The notes under the pieces: model-generated
What the model saw: the letters and a program-made list of their open reading frames with translations, nothing else
Databases searched by the model: none
What the model was told of the DNA's origin: nothing
Part shown: positions 1 to 14,549 of the stretch, in pieces
Position numbering within the stretch: position 1 is the first letter of the stretch
Layout: every line of letters begins with the position of its first letter
NCBI RefSeq assembly: GCF_001640805.2
Contig: NC_066843.1
Location: 9,945,686 to 10,009,685 of the forward strand
Origin: Lates calcarifer
Taxonomy: Eukaryota; Chordata; Actinopteri; Centropomidae
DNA length: 64,000 bases
Reading direction: 5' to 3'
Program-made: the position numbers and the translations under genes

Positions 1-3000
1 AGAATGTTAGACACAGTCTAACATTTCATGTTGAAAGACAACACTGGGAAACACTAAGTAAACCCTACCAACACTACTTTGTTGGTTTTGTTGATCAGGA
101 CCTATCAAGGCAGTAATAACACGTAGCCATGTCTTATACAAACAGGCACACGCACAAAAAGCCACACACCCACGTCCAACAAGAGAGTTTCTAGGCAAGA
201 GTGTAATGTGGTTGAGGTTTACAAAGAGAAGCCAAAATCACCCAAACTGCCTCCCAGGTCTGAAATAAATCCTGGCAATGACCTTTTATCCCCTCTGAAA
301 TGTGCACTTAATATGATGGGGGGGAAATGACTTTATGATGACTTTGCCCTCAAACGTTTTGGCGATTGGACTGCTCTCCAGTTCAGGGCAAGCGAGAGAG
401 AAGGAGAGAAAAGAAGGGAGAGAAGAGACAGAGAGGAAGGAGATGGTGCGATAGAGTCCAGATGCAGCGTAACTATGGAGATGAGATTGTTTTGGTGTCT
501 TGTGAGACTGATGATACTGCACACCTGCGAGGAACAAAGACACAGAAGAATCACACACATTATTATCTATGACGTGTTTTTGCCAGCATGTAGTTGAACT
601 AGAGGTCAACAACCTCTGAGCATGCTGAATGTACTGCCAGTCTCAGCAAACTGAATTGCAGGCATACAGTATAATCATATTGTGCAATTACAGCTGGAGA
701 AATAAGAACAATATGTGGAATAAAATGAAAAAAAAAAATGGAGAAATTGTGCTTAATTTCATGAGAAACATCTTTCTGTCTTTAACCAAGATCTAATATA
801 ACAGCAACCGTATCAAGAGTCAAATAGCACACTATAAACCACAGGCAGTTGCAGTAAAGAGCTTTACAGCCATTGTTCTGCTGAGGTGATAACCATGGTT
901 TAAACTGCAGAATATGAACTTTATTGAACTTCATTACACTGGGACGTGGTATTGGTTGGCATTGCTCTGTGGATTCATATGTGACATCATTCTATGTATT
1001 TGAAATATGAGCAACAAAAGCTGTATGTTTGTATCTGCATGTGCGCTTTTGAGGAGCAATGTTTTTGTTTGGTTTCATTTTTTTTTCTCCTGAATTTTTG
1101 GAGTATTAGTAATTTTTGGTGGAGCCTGAAGTTTCACCCAAATGTTGGCACCTGCCTTTTTTTCTCCCCCCTCAACAGTGAGTCACACATGGAGCAGTTA
1201 TAAGAGGGCTCGTGGGTGAGCTGTCATCAAAAGGTTGCCTGTCCTCTCAAGGTGTGCCATCACCTCTACAGCTGTCAGGGATGTGTCTGCAGGCCACTGA
1301 CTTCTGACGGGAGGTTAGATCAGACCCACTGGCTGGCCAAACACAACATTAGCAAACAAGAAGATGAATAACAACGTTACTGGTATCCTGCAAGTGATCC
1401 AAAACACACACATCTGTTTGACATGCTAATAGAAAAGATTCGTTGTAAGTATAACAGCAGATAATGTCAGCAATTAATTGCTCTTTGTAATGTGCTGCAC
1501 AGTTTGTTGTTCATTTTAAAGGGATCTCTTTTACCTCTTCAGGGAAATGTGTCTCTTTTTGAACTGAACTGACTTAAATTGATATTCTCTCCCTTCAAAA
1601 CTGAAAAATTTAATTCTCAGCAATGTCTAACAGAAACAACCGACTGCCTACAGCCATATTGTGTAAATGTCCACCTTCCCACTTTGCAATCCAACATCCT
1701 TCAATCCACCCAAACACATGTGGTACACCCCCCTGTTCACAGGACAACATGAGACCCAGAAGGAGTGGACCGGCTCAGGTCCAAGTCACAGGAATCGTCT
1801 TCCCACATCTGAGCTTTCTGCCAATGAATGAGGCTTTGTCTGCGGAGGAATGAGATCCATATCTCCCATTTGGCATCGTTCATGTCGTCACTAATCAGAA
1901 GCAGATGAGCAGACAAGTTGTGCTTTGCACTGACTGTGTGCGTGAGTGGCTGTGTGCGAGTGTGTATAGAGCTTAGGTGGGTTTTACTGCTGAGCTATGG
2001 AACATGACTGGGGTTAAAAACATGGTTTATGCAGAGATCAGAACATGCTGATGTAAAACATGCACTCTGATCTGTGTCATATTTTATGACCACTGTCTGC
2101 AAATTATTCACAAATTCAAGCATAAGTGATTTCTGCCTGTCTTCATTATTTGTATTCAAAATGACAACAGTCAAAAAATCTGAATAAAAAATAAAAAAGT
2201 GAATACATGTGCTGTTGCTCAGTGTACATATTATATGCATGTGTCCCCACAACAACTTAACATACACACAGTAAACCCAGTGTAAGTCAGACCTCATGCA
2301 CTTGGAGACAAATGATGGGTTCTGGTGTCATCCAATACAAATAGCTACAGTTGAGCTGCAGCACTGACAGAGGGGAAGGACCACAGCCATCTACCACCCA
2401 TAGGTCAGAAGAGGAGCAACCAACAAACTATTTTCTCAAGGTACAAGAACAGGAATAGTATTAGATTACACACTGTACAGTGAATCATCCTGCAATAACA
2501 ACACAATTATAACAGAGTAACACTTGTACCTTATCTCTTATTATAATAAGTAACACCCACAATGTCAATAGTTTCTCTGAGTTAAAAAAAAAAACAAGAG
2601 GAAGAAGAAAGCACATAAGGAAATAAAATAAAATCGAAGACACCATCTGAATAAGCAATTCTGAGAGAGATATTTCCTCTTTTGTGAGCAATACAACAAC
2701 ATAAAACAAACCTAAAGTTGTAACAGTGAGTATAAACTCACTGTCAATATTCCAGTAAGTTCAATAATAATGTAAAACACCCAACAAAAGAAGCTGCACA
2801 ACATAATTTTGATGATAAAAATTGGCTGTAAAGCTGAAAGACATTTATCATTGCAATTTTTTTGGTCGAGTTCGCACACTAACACTATGTAGTTGTGGTG
2901 TAGGAGTGATGGACTGCGTGTCAAAGGCAAGGTAACGCAACATATGGCCAACCTCAAGCTCCAATGTCGAAAGTAGATGGTTTCCAACCAGTGGGGCTTT

Positions 3001-6000
3001 TTAAAAGCAACTTAAAAGCAACATGATGTTTCTCAAACCATGCTGTTCCCAAACTTCTCATGGCCACATTCATTCTGTACAAAGGATCTCTGTTCACTCT
3101 GGCCTCTCTCAGTATCCCTTTGTGAACTTAGTCGGCAAGTCCTCCGCACTGGAATGCCTGTTCTCGGGGTTAGGAGGTAAAATGCACACAGAGGGACACA
3201 CATACACTTTCCCACATATTTTGTCAAAGACACATGCACACACATTGAGATGTAACTGAAAGCCAAAGACAGGTCAATGCGCTTCCCAAAATGGAGAATA
3301 CGTCTCCTCTAATTGAGACCTGTGGCCCTAATTGACATTCTGGTTAACCACAGCTCATAATGTTTAATGATTATGTGATTCTCAAGGACTTGAATGGAAG
3401 AACATTTGTTCCAAAGGGGGGGAATGGAGAGAGAGAGAGTGAGTTTGAGAAGGGAGGGAATATCTGAGAGAATGACTGGAGATGTGGAAGGAGAGAGAAG
3501 AGGCAGAAAAGAGTGAGAGCTTGGGAGCTTCAGACGACCTCTTCACCAGTAGAGACTGTATGAGGGGGATGAATGTAGTCCTTTGTGCTGGGCAGACTGT
3601 GGGCTCCGATGTACGTGTGTGTGTGTGTGTGTGTGTGTGTGAAAAAGAAAGCGAGAGCTCGGCGGCCCAGGCTCAGGGCCTACAGATGTCTGGAGCTGCG
3701 CCGCTCGCCCCCAGCCTCTACAGGCAGCAAGCAGCTGTTGTCAGAGAGAGACAGGCCGCCCCGGAGAGACTGGGAGGGGGCCAATGGGCAGAAAACAAGA
3801 AAGAGCCTCTTTCACAGACTGGTATGTCCTTCTGGATCCCCACACAATGTATCCTTTGAGGACCCAGAAGAATAACATTTAGATTTAAAGTTTTCTCATC
3901 CTGGGAAGTTTGGGTCAGTTCGCTCAGTCCTCTTGCTCTCTAAACTGTTGAAGGGTTGATGCTGAGGTTAGGGTTGGGGCTTAGGGAAGACTGTGGCTGG
4001 AATTAGGACCGGGGCATGGTTTCAGTCTCCAATCCAGAAACCCCAGCAGATAAACTGAGCACCCAGAGATACTTCAAGCACCCGTTGACTAATACAGACA
4101 GGGAAATGTCAAATATGCTGTGAAATATATTCAAGATTTCAAGATGACTCGCAGTGTTCATTTCCATTGCACTCGTCATGCCAAATGTTCTCATGCACAA
4201 TATCAAAGTCTTAACAGGCTAACAGATGATAATCCAGACAGTCTATCACCAACTCTAACCCACAGTCCAGTGTCGATCAGGCAGGATTCAGAGCTCCACA
4301 CACTCTAACTCCCAGCAGGTGTTTATGAAATGTGCTCCCAGCACCTGCGGAGTCAAGGGAACTGAGCCACTCTGTGTTTCCACCGCTCAGAAAGTCAAAC
4401 AGGGCACAACGCATTACTTGTTGTAGTACAGAATGTGTCTTGGCAGTTTCGGAGCCAGGATTGTCGAGATATTTCCACAGAAGAATTAGGGAAGTAAAAT
4501 ACTACGGGTGTTCAGGGAGGAAAGGTTTTCTCTGTGAACAAGCTTTGTCAGCTGGGAGGGAAAGGAAGGAAGGAACTTCTCTTTTTTCAGCTGAACTGAA
4601 TTCATAAATAGTCAGACCTGTCATATTACTGAGACAGCTTTAAAGTCAGCAGATTTCACTCACCTATTCCCTCGTAAAGAATGTTACACCTGTGACAAAG
4701 GAAGAAAATCTACTCCAGTAACAAACATGGAAGGTTTGACCTCCAGCACAACCCACTCTAACTGTTTAAGTTGAGAAAAGCTCCAAAGGGGTTAATGGGA
4801 AGAAACCAAAGGAGGTAATAGCTCAGGTGAAACACACTCATTGTGCTCTAAAGCAATATCATTATGCATGTGCCACTTTATTGTAATGACAGAATCACAG
4901 GCTAAACCAGGATATGAAACAAAGAGCCTGTCATAGAAACAAAAATGAACTTTTTCTCTCTGTATTTATGGCCACCCATGGAAACACAAGTAACTAAGAC
5001 AACAAACATCTGCCCATTCCCTGTCCTACATCTGACATTCTATCATAATATATTTTATTTAGCATTTGGGGCGTGTATGAGATAAAGCTTTTGGGCAGCT
5101 GTGCAAGGCTGATGTAGTGTAATAGAAAAGGGCAGGGTGGCAAAATAGATCATACAGAGGGGGATACTCTGCCAAGACAAACACGGGGGAGAGTCAGGAA
5201 GTCACGAGGCTGCTTGCCATATATGCCCAGGCCTGACCAGAAACATTGGCATGCTGAGGCAGGAGTTAAACCCCATAGATTAAGCTGAATCCACTGATTA
5301 GGTCTGGCTGTAAAGGAGACAAAACTAATAAACACTGTCAGAGAGAATCCCAGAAAATGGGGTATGAATGGTAAACTCAAAACTGTTAACTGATAATTCT
5401 CCTTTGATCAGATCTGGCCATTACAAAAGCAACTGTTTCTGAGAAGAGTAAACAATTGCAAAAATGTGAAAACTAAAACAAGTGTGCACTGTATGATGTC
5501 TAAGCTTTGTAAACAGCCTGCGTCTCTTCCACCATCTCATCTTGTATATGCGTAGTACGGGATCAACACTGCTTCAGGGAGGACTGAGACTTCCATAACA
5601 ACACTAACCCAGACAGTAATCCTTTGGTAAACTGCACTCAGGTGATTCTGATTTTCAAAATGCAGAATGCAGTGCAAGAATGTATGTATTTAATTAAAAA
5701 ACTGCAAGTACCTCATGCTCACACCATGTGCTCACCTCTATCTTCGCACACTGGAGGCTACACAGAGGAGTTAGTGTAGAAGGGCCCTCTTACATAATGG
5801 TCAGAGGTAAACACATAATTGCATTTATTCAGTAGTTAACAAAAACAAAAACACCTAGTGACCAAAAAATGAGCCTGTAGGGTAAAACTACAGCTTACGT
5901 GATGAAAGCCACACAGCAAACAATGAGATCAATAAAGATACTGGGTAAACATAAAGACGAAGTAAGAAAATACTATACGCTGGGTGTGTATGAATAATAC

Positions 6001-6050
6001 TCAAAACAAGTATTATGACTCAGACCACTGACTGAGTCATTGTCTGGTCA
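1..6050. other. Gene desert, no supported gene
   Basis: AT-rich non-coding DNA. The open frames are short and have no recognisable motifs. A purine-rich stretch (3425-3520) precedes a GC-rich islet (about 3650-3800) beside a GT microsatellite. A small hairpin, ATGTTAGA-CACAG-TCTAACAT, lies at 4-24. Nothing else is supported. Confidence 0.6.
3615..3640. repeat. (GT)n microsatellite
   Basis: About 13 GT units at the edge of a GC-rich islet. Confidence 0.95.
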
Positions 6051-6054
6051 AATT

Positions 6055-6430
6055 TCAGGAAACAGAGGTAGAAGAAGTGTTTAGATCATTAGCCAATTAA
6101 AGGTAGCAGTACAACAACAGAAAAAACAAAAATTACATGAAAATCCTGCATTCAAATTTGTACTTCAAAAAACAGCAGAGTAGCATTAGAAGTGAAATTA
6201 AGCATAAAAGTACTTATAAGTGTTGCCACTTGCTAAAAATGCTAAAATGTTGGTGCATTAATGTGTAAAGTTTGAGCTAGTTCAGATCGTGTCCAGTTTT
6301 AAAAACTTCAGATTTTGATGGACTAAACAAAATGTATATTTAATGCATTTAGTTATATCTATATTCTGACATTTTTTAAATTATTATTACTTATTAAAGT
6401 ATTTGAACAACTTATTAAACTAAGTAATAA
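6055..6430 (+). repeat. Dispersed percomorph repeat (5' half)
   Basis: The words AGAGGTAGAAGAAGTGTTTA, AAAATCCTGCATTCAAATTT, AAAAGTACTTATAAG and TGCATTAATGTGTAA follow the order of a very common percomorph non-coding repeat. The copy is diverged. A copy of the other half of the same element lies at 35225-35585. Confidence 0.5.
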
Positions 6431-7160
6431 CCACACTGCCAGATTACTGGAGGACATTGAGGAAATGTACAATACTGACCTCTAAAATGTGGGCAATTTC
6501 AAAAGAGATATACTCACTAACCATCACTGTCATTATGAAAGCAAGCTGCATGGTTTCTGAAACCATCTGTCTCTTTACACACACTGTATGTTTGCCTGAT
6601 CACAAGTAAAACATCAAACCCATCAAACAAAGATAGCACAGTAACCATGGTATCATATTTGACTGCATATGACTCAGCAAACATGAGAATAAAGCACCAG
6701 TTGTGCACACCCAGTTTCATACTGGCAGACAAAGGAAAAACCTAAAACAAGAATCATTTAGGCAAAGGTATACAGGGCTTTCTTTATTTATTTACTAGGA
6801 CTTTCAAATTTTAAAGTTCTGGGTACTACCTTGAAATGTTTAAAAGCTTTTATGCTGTAACTGTACTTTGGTTGTGCACCGAGGGAGATAACTGTGCCCC
6901 TATTAGATCTATTAGAGGTTATACACCTGTTTTTGTGTCATGTCATTGTTGTCAAAACTAATATGTTAGTATGTAACTTACTTTTTTTATTTTTACATAT
7001 ATTATTTAATTATATCTAAGAATTTAAGAAAGGCAGTTCAGCCCAGCATCACATTAGCGTTCTTACCCCTTTTTCCCATTACCCTTCAGGTGAAGTCCCA
7101 AATTAGATAAGATGTAAATGATGTAGAAGAAGATGTAAAAAAAAAATATATAAAGGCTGC

Positions 7161-7163
<3 letters not shown>

Positions 7164-7194
<31 letters not shown>
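7164..7194. repeat. Poly(A) tract, 31 bases
   Basis: An uninterrupted run of 31 A following ATAAAGGCTGCATT. No retrogene could be recognised beside it. Confidence 0.9.
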
Positions 7195-7195
<1 letters not shown>

Positions 7196-10100
7196 AATTT
7201 AATTGAACAAATGTACATACAGAACACGCTCTTTACTATCTGATATAATTGAGACCATATAAATAAACAGTGGAACTGTGGAAAGAGACAAGGCAGGGAA
7301 GAGAACAAGAGAAGGAAGGAGGAAGAAAGTCTGGAAAATGTTGGAGAGAGACAACAGGAGAGAGTGAAATATGGGAAACTAGAATAGCTCAACCGCAAAT
7401 AGGCCCTTTCACTGGAAGAATGTATAAACATACGGCTGAGTTTCTTTGGGAAATCTGGCTATCCTATGAATGGATTGTTTGTTTGTCAGCCACTGAAACG
7501 ATGTGGGGAGCAACACACGAGACAGTTACAGAGACAGTAAAAACCAAAGGCTTAATGTGGATGAATAAAGAGCAACTGGTTACAGCAAAAACCCATCAGT
7601 TTAACTGCTCCCCACAGGCTTGTAAGTAAAGTAGACAGCATGACTGATCAATACTGAATCTGTCACACGATGTAGTGTAATAACTCTCCTACTGAATCTG
7701 ATGGAGGGGAGTTAGTAGAGAAAGACGGGACTGTAGGAGAGCAAAAGGCAGAGTGGTGGGTCAGTCTGCTTGGAGAAAATGAGAGGAAGCTCTCTGTCAC
7801 CTCCCGCTTCCAAAACCCACTGACCAGGGCTGGCAGCAGACCTCAGGGCCCAGTGAGGTAATCTGGGGCTGCTCTGGAAAGAAGCTGCCAACAGGGACCG
7901 TGCGTGCAAATGTGTGTGCACTCTTATATTTCACTCTCTGAGAGCATCAACTAGAGATTTAGACCTTGAGAGTGAGGACACTTTTTTTTTTCTTTTTTTT
8001 TTTTTTTAAATTGAGGACATTATGGCTCATAATCCCTTCTTCCAACGACAAGGGATGTACAGACATTATTTGGAGAGGAAAAGAGAAGAAACACTGAGAT
8101 TTCTACAAATTCCAATATTTGTGTGAGGATCTAGACTTTAGGGTTGCTGTTACAATAAGGCTTATGGTTGAGGTGAAGACCTTTCTTTGTTCTGCATTGA
8201 AGAATAAACATGGGTGTGTGTGCATGTGTGTGCAATATGCTTGAATGCAAGAGATACAATGTGCATTTGCACAAGTATTCAGATGTGTTTTGAGGTGCAC
8301 ATTTGTGTTTGTGTGTGTATGCAAGACTAATGTTCCCATTAGGACCCAAATGAAGATGGAATGAGGAATCCAGATGAGAGGAGGCAGAGGAGAGGAGGGA
8401 AAGGACCCCTATGGGCTTACCAAACAGCCCAGGAATGCAGTGGTAAAAATGAGTTGGGCTCTCTGGCACAAGATGGCCCGTGTGACTGGGTTTAGATGAT
8501 GGCTGTGACAAAGACTCCTTTCTTACTGACTTTAATAACTACAATACGCTGCAGAGCCACACACAAGCAACCACTTGTTATAGAAAATACGAATACTCAA
8601 CGACATGCCAATACACCCTTGCACACACACAGGAAACACACCCTTGGTGTACAATAGAACAAACTTTCAGCTTCTCACTGTGGACAGCTGACACACCATC
8701 TATTTAAAATGCATGGCCGATCAATAGATGGTTTATTCTATATTTCTGTGTCTACGGGTCACTCCCTTTTAAACAAATGACACTGCAAACCATTAAAGTA
8801 GACCACTGTGTGAAACATAGACATAAAATAAAGACAAGTCATCATAGCTCATCACTTAAAAGCCCCCTACTGATGCTTTTTGCAGTTGACCAAAGCTGTG
8901 AGAGAGTCAATTAGTCAAAGTGGCTCCTGGGAGCACTGGTCTATACAAACACCCCCCACCCCCTTTCTCCACAGTTTCCTCCCTGGGTCATTTTTAAATG
9001 AGGTCCTTTTCATGTGGGTGGACAGAAATGTGGGACCTAGAGGCAGACATAATCGATCATGGATGGACAACAGACCTGAAACCCACTTGTTATGAAATAC
9101 ACACTGTGCATAAGGCATTGGAGCCAACATTTAGTCATTCAAAGAAACGCAATAACGGCATTTTAACAAAGTCAGGGCACCAACCAGGGATGAAGTATGG
9201 GCCCACTGAAGACATCTTGATTCAATACTGTGAACCCATGAACATCCAAATCTGGTAAAGCGTGCATGCAAATAACCATGCTGAAAATGGAATTGAAAAT
9301 CTTCTTATTACAAAAACCTTTAGCAGCAATACAAAGATTTTGCCAGTTGTTACTATTGTTGCCTGCTGACCCCGTACTGTTCAAAGATTCCATTTTTAAT
9401 CAACAGTAAAAACCACCAACCACCGCCCCAACCGCACCCACTCCATATCGCTACCCATGACCCCCACCCTGTCTTACCCCTCCACATCTGGACAGTGGTT
9501 TCCGGTGCATTCCACAGGGTCCCATGCCTCTCAGTCAGTCTATTCACATAGCCTAACCGGCCTGCGTGACATGCACCTTACATATGTGTGAAAAAAATTC
9601 CCAGCCCTCCAAATGCTATTCCATGTTTTTAAAAAGAAAGATCTGAAACTCCCAGCTGCTGGCCACCTAATGCTCGGGGCACAAACCTGTTACAAGAAGG
9701 CTAAAATAGTTTATATACTTGACCAGGCCTACTCCCTAATGTATCCCATCTGGACTGGAAATAAAGTAATACCATTCACTCTTCATAAAGTTCCTACCTG
9801 GATCTATTACAACTGATTTTAGTGGAACAGCTGTGAGAGCCCCAGGGCTTTAAGAAGTTTTAGAGAGTTTCTTATTTGAAAAATATGACCATGCAGTGAT
9901 CTTAGAAACAGTGCTCTGTTCAGAGAAGCTCTCAGATCTGAACATGTTGAAACTTCAGGCTCTCTATGAGAACTTTGTTCTACTGACAGTTTGAGAGGGT
10001 TTATTGCCACAATATTTCTGAAAGCAGTGGCCTGCAAGTTTTCATAAATCTCCCACAGGCAAAGACTCAAAGTTGAAAGCGGTTGCATAAAAAGTCAAGA

Positions 10101-11241
10101 AAATAAGATTAAACTGGTGCAGTCTTTGCCTCAGATAGTATTGTGAAAGAGGGTTTAAACAGAGATGAGTTTGTTATTGAACAGTTTAAAAGGATTACCA
10201 GTAAGAGACATAAGATGTGTATTGTTGTCTTCATCTGTCTTTAGCCATTAAGAGAACACAGTTAGGGTGTAGTACAGAAGTTAAAAATCTGACCTTAATA
10301 CTGAATCATCAGCTCTGGCTTCTAAGTATTTGGCATTTTTCTTTTGCTGTCCATCTGAGACAAAAAGATCACATGCTCATGGACTTTTGCCAGAACTGTT
10401 CCTTGGCCGGAGATGAGCCATTTCCCATCTCCTCCTGATCAGTTTTCACCTCTGCCACCAGTTCAGGTGTTACTCTCAACAATAGTCATCTTGTCCAAAC
10501 TGTCACCCTTCACATTCCTAAACCCATGTAATCCCAGCTCCACTACATCATAGTGTTACCACAGGTGACGAATATCTCCAGCAGACACAGTGCGCCCTTT
10601 GTTCCCCCTGTGTTTGGTTTTCCTTCTTAAAAACATGGGATAGCCAAGAACGGACACAGGGCACTGGTGAACTATACGGGGTGGGATTCATTAGGAATTT
10701 GAGTCAAAGACAGGTGTACAGCCCTGAGACTGATACCCAGCACCTGTTGAGCACAGACTTATCAACACATCAGGACTCAAGTTAGAATATCTCAAAGAAA
10801 GCCAAGTCTGTGTGAAAGTGAATTCATACTTTAGAGAGAATAATCCATACACCAAAGACAGAGATATATGACCAAATTGCATTCTGCAGGGTGTGTTTAA
10901 GAAGTCTGCAGGTTATTATGTCTTTATCAGCCATGTCGTAAGTCCACAGAGGCAGCTACAGATGCGAAAGTGCTATAAATCACTCCAACAAAGGAAAGCT
11001 CTGTCCAGTGCACGGAGACAATCATCATGCGCAAATACATCAGCAGATCTCTGAGGCTGAAAGATGTACATAAGCTAGGAGCCATGTCTCAGACTTCATA
11101 ACACTGTTGATAAGAGACAGGCATACCATGAAGTCTCATTTTCTTATCATAAAATAGTGTACAGCCACAGTTCAGCCAGTAGGTGGCATCACCACACAGC
11201 AGAGAAGGGCTTGTTTACACACAACACAAACACACACACAC

Positions 11242-11246
<5 letters not shown>

Positions 11247-11274
<28 letters not shown>
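11247..11274. repeat. Poly(T) tract, 28 bases
   Basis: An uninterrupted T run preceded by a short CA repeat (11230-11241). No retroposed gene is recognisable to its right on the minus strand. Confidence 0.9.
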
Positions 11275-11278
<4 letters not shown>

Positions 11279-13944
11279 GAGAGGTCATACAGAAATGAGT
11301 GTTTGTCGCTCTGCTGATATGTTACATTTAAAGAATTCCCCATGTTTTTCATATACAGCAGTTAAGCAGCAGTAGAACTGTCTACATGTGGGATTATATC
11401 AAGACAACAGTTTTTACTGGTGGTAGGGAGCAGGAAATAAAATATATCATGATCCTAAAGAATTTGTGTCTCTGTGCAGCTGGCAAATAGCAGACCAGAA
11501 AATATCAAACAGCCCTATTACCTTCTCTGCAATGAATCTCTCAGGTGAGCTGATCTATGCCTCCCACATCTTCCTTTACACAGTACTCCATCTCTTTCTT
11601 GGATGGTGCTCTGATGATTTCTTCTTCAGTTCTGTGTCATGAAGAGTCACTGTGCCATTGTGCTCTGATAAATCACCCCTGGCTGTGTGAGCTCTGAAGC
11701 CTCCTGCCAGCATCCTGCTTCATTCATGAGCAATTACTGCCTCCAGACCATTCCTCATAACAGCACAGCCTTGGCTCCAGTAAAGGACACAGCAAATGTT
11801 TATGAGAAATGCCTCTGCTCATATCTACAGGTAAAAGAGGCTTCAGAGAAAGCGAGTAGCTCTGCAATCAATGTTAAATGCTGTAGATACTGACTATAGC
11901 ACCCCCTGCTGTGATCTCTTATTGAGAAGGTATTTCTCTTACACCAATTCTTTCCATATTTACAATACGTGCAACTGTATTGTGTCACTATAGCTGTTGT
12001 TTCACTGTATTTAAATAAAAAGTAGCCTCTTCCTTAAAGATGACTGTATAAACATGAAGTAACGGCATATAAAGCATCTCAAGAAAGCAATAAACATTAA
12101 CTTCACAGCTATGGTCAGTTTAGTTCCATCCTTAACCTCACCATCTTCAGCGCTGACACTCTCCACCTCTGCACTGACTCCAAAGATGCCTGGTAAAACG
12201 GCGGAATCACCACCGCCAGAGGCCATCTGTGCCTCTCTGCATCAGACTTGCCTGCCAAGCCCCCAATCACCGAATTCACTCTAAGTTTCTCACTGCATAT
12301 TTGTCCAGTCCCTGCTCGGAGACAGAATGCGACTCAGGAACAAATGTGGGAAGAGTGTCAAATTAACTGAACCTGCAAATCTCCTTTTTGGTTACATGAA
12401 AAGCTTGTTTCGACTGACTTTTCTCCTGCAGGCTGCAGACCGAGGTAGACATGTGAGAGATCATCCCATGTTCAGAGGGCTTCGGCAGATCAGCTGGGAG
12501 ATCACAGGCATCCATCTAGCCCTGCACAGATATCCCGCTCTCCTCTGATGCAGCAGAAATAAAAGAGGGGTACCAGCTTGTTGATAATCTCATAAATTTT
12601 TGAGGATAAGATGTGAGCTCTGCGCCCCCAGATTGAGCAAATCGCCTAGATAGATCTATAGGTCCATCAAAGCCTAAAGCTGCTAAAAGAAAAGAACACT
12701 GCTGTAATGGAGCGCATTGTGTTACTTGTAAATCTTTTATCCTTGTAATCAATACTGCCATACATATAACTAGGGGATATTGCTGTGTTTATCATGAGTT
12801 ATCATGAGTTACTCCAGCTGCTAGAGGCAGTATCTGGGAAATGGCTGTTGAGTCATAACCATTCATTTGCTGGTTTTATCGATGGACACGAGTGCAGCAC
12901 CGGATGGGAGACGGTAGAGAAAATGCAGATAGTGGCATTTTGATGGATGCCTTGTTGTTGTTGTGTGGGCGCTAATCACACATCTCTGCATGTGCAGCCA
13001 AACCACACTGATGGCCCATCATTTCTGACATCACCAAAGTGCACTCCACAACACGTGCAAAATGGCTCAAAAAGAAAGCTAATGAACACCTCTTAGATAC
13101 GAAGAGGGCAGCGGGGAGTCCTTGTCTGTCGACTTCTGAATGACGCACCAAGCTCAATACATTTCACATAAACACTTCTACTGCTTCCCGACTGAATGCG
13201 AAAATCTATGTCAGAGAGCTGCATTTGTTACGCAATAGTTTTCAATAGTGTTCATTTATTATCCACATGGAATTCAGAAAATCCAAATAGAGGAAACAAT
13301 TTTAGAGGAAGCATACTTTAACAAGCTGAAATTGATGCAGGCTTGAGCCATTATGGCCTTTGCAGTCCTCAGAGGATTGATCCAAGTGACTACCCTGCAG
13401 CCAAATCCACCATCTGCCTTTCCCCTTCCAACTCTTTTCTCCTATTTTTTCACTGATTTTAACAATAAAGCCTGAAACACCAAGTGAGCAATGTTGATTT
13501 TCTAGCAGTCAATTCTATCAAATTACCCCATGGTTCATTGGTCATTTTGCGGGCTTCATTTTTCAGCTCTTCGATCACAGGGCTCAATGAAACACAAAAG
13601 CTAAGGAGTGCAGTCACTGAGAAGGGACATCCAAAAAAAAAAAGAAAAAGAAAAGAAATAGAAAGCCACCCACAAAACTTTACAGTCACTTCACAGCAGG
13701 AGGTATCATCAGGCTGTACGAGTTGTTCCTGTATGGAGTCTGCATGTTTGTATTTTCAATCAGGTTTGGGAGAAGACCTTCGCTTCTCATAGGTGTGAAT
13801 ATGTGTGAATAAGTGTGATCGTGCTTTGTCTGTGTGCATGTGCTAGCACATGGGGACCTTCAAAGGGTGCACCTTGCCTCTCGCCAAGTGTATGCTGGTC
13901 TTCACATCAGTAAACAGGATCAGCAAGTACAGAAAATGCTAGTT

Positions 13945-14545
13945 TTCTTTTAGTCTATCGTCAATCTGGGTCCACCGCTTTGGTTCAGACTGAAACATCT
14001 CAACAGCTGTTGGTGCCATGAAATGACTTATATGATGCACAAACTTCTCCTCAGGTGCCACCAAGAGGTTGACATTTCTGGCTTTTCAGTTTGACATTTA
14101 TTGGATGGACTGAAATTGTGTGTAGAAGTTCACTGTCCTCTCATTCTAATGATTTTAGTGATCCCCGACAGCTTTCGTGTCACCAAAAGGTGAAATGTCT
14201 CAACAGCTACTGTACAGATTCCTGTGAGATTTAGTGCAGACATTCAAGTGCCCCTTAGGGTGAATTGTAAATTTGTAATGTGTCCAGTATTTTATTGGCT
14301 AAATACATGCAGCATTTCCTTCAACCTCAGTTGTAGTTTAAAGTTAAGTGCTCATTGTCAAATGTAAGAATGCTAGCATGCTAAACCAAGATGGTGGTCA
14401 GCATTGTACCTGCTAAACATCAACATATTAGCATTGTCATTCTTAGCATGTTAGCATGCTGATGTTGGCATTTAGCTCAAAGGACTGCTGTGCCTCAGTA
14501 GAGCTTCACAGAGCTGCTAGCCTGGCTGTATATCCTTAGTCTTGT
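13945..14545 (-). repeat. Dispersed percomorph repeat, copy 1
   Basis: Read on the minus strand, the low end gives GTTGAGATGTTTCAGTCTGA, and inner parts give GAATGTCTGCAC and GTTGAGACATTTCAC. These are the recurring words of a high-copy repeat that I know from percomorph genomes, in which phrases about a weak 'can be rescued' pattern of gttgagat(a)tttc and ggggaccatgaatgtctg recur. The right part is rich in TTAGCATG words (14390-14480), also typical of the family. No coding capacity is seen. The family name is not assigned. Confidence 0.6.
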
Positions 14546-14549
14546 TTAT

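Larger units (their letters stand above)
6440..13940. other. Gene desert with simple repeats
   Basis: Contains poly(A) at 7164, T-rich tracts at 7981-8008, a TG-rich stretch at about 8210-8330 and poly(T) at 11247. A weak immunoglobulin-like motif on the minus strand near 12100-12200 is discussed separately. No gene is supported. Confidence 0.6.
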
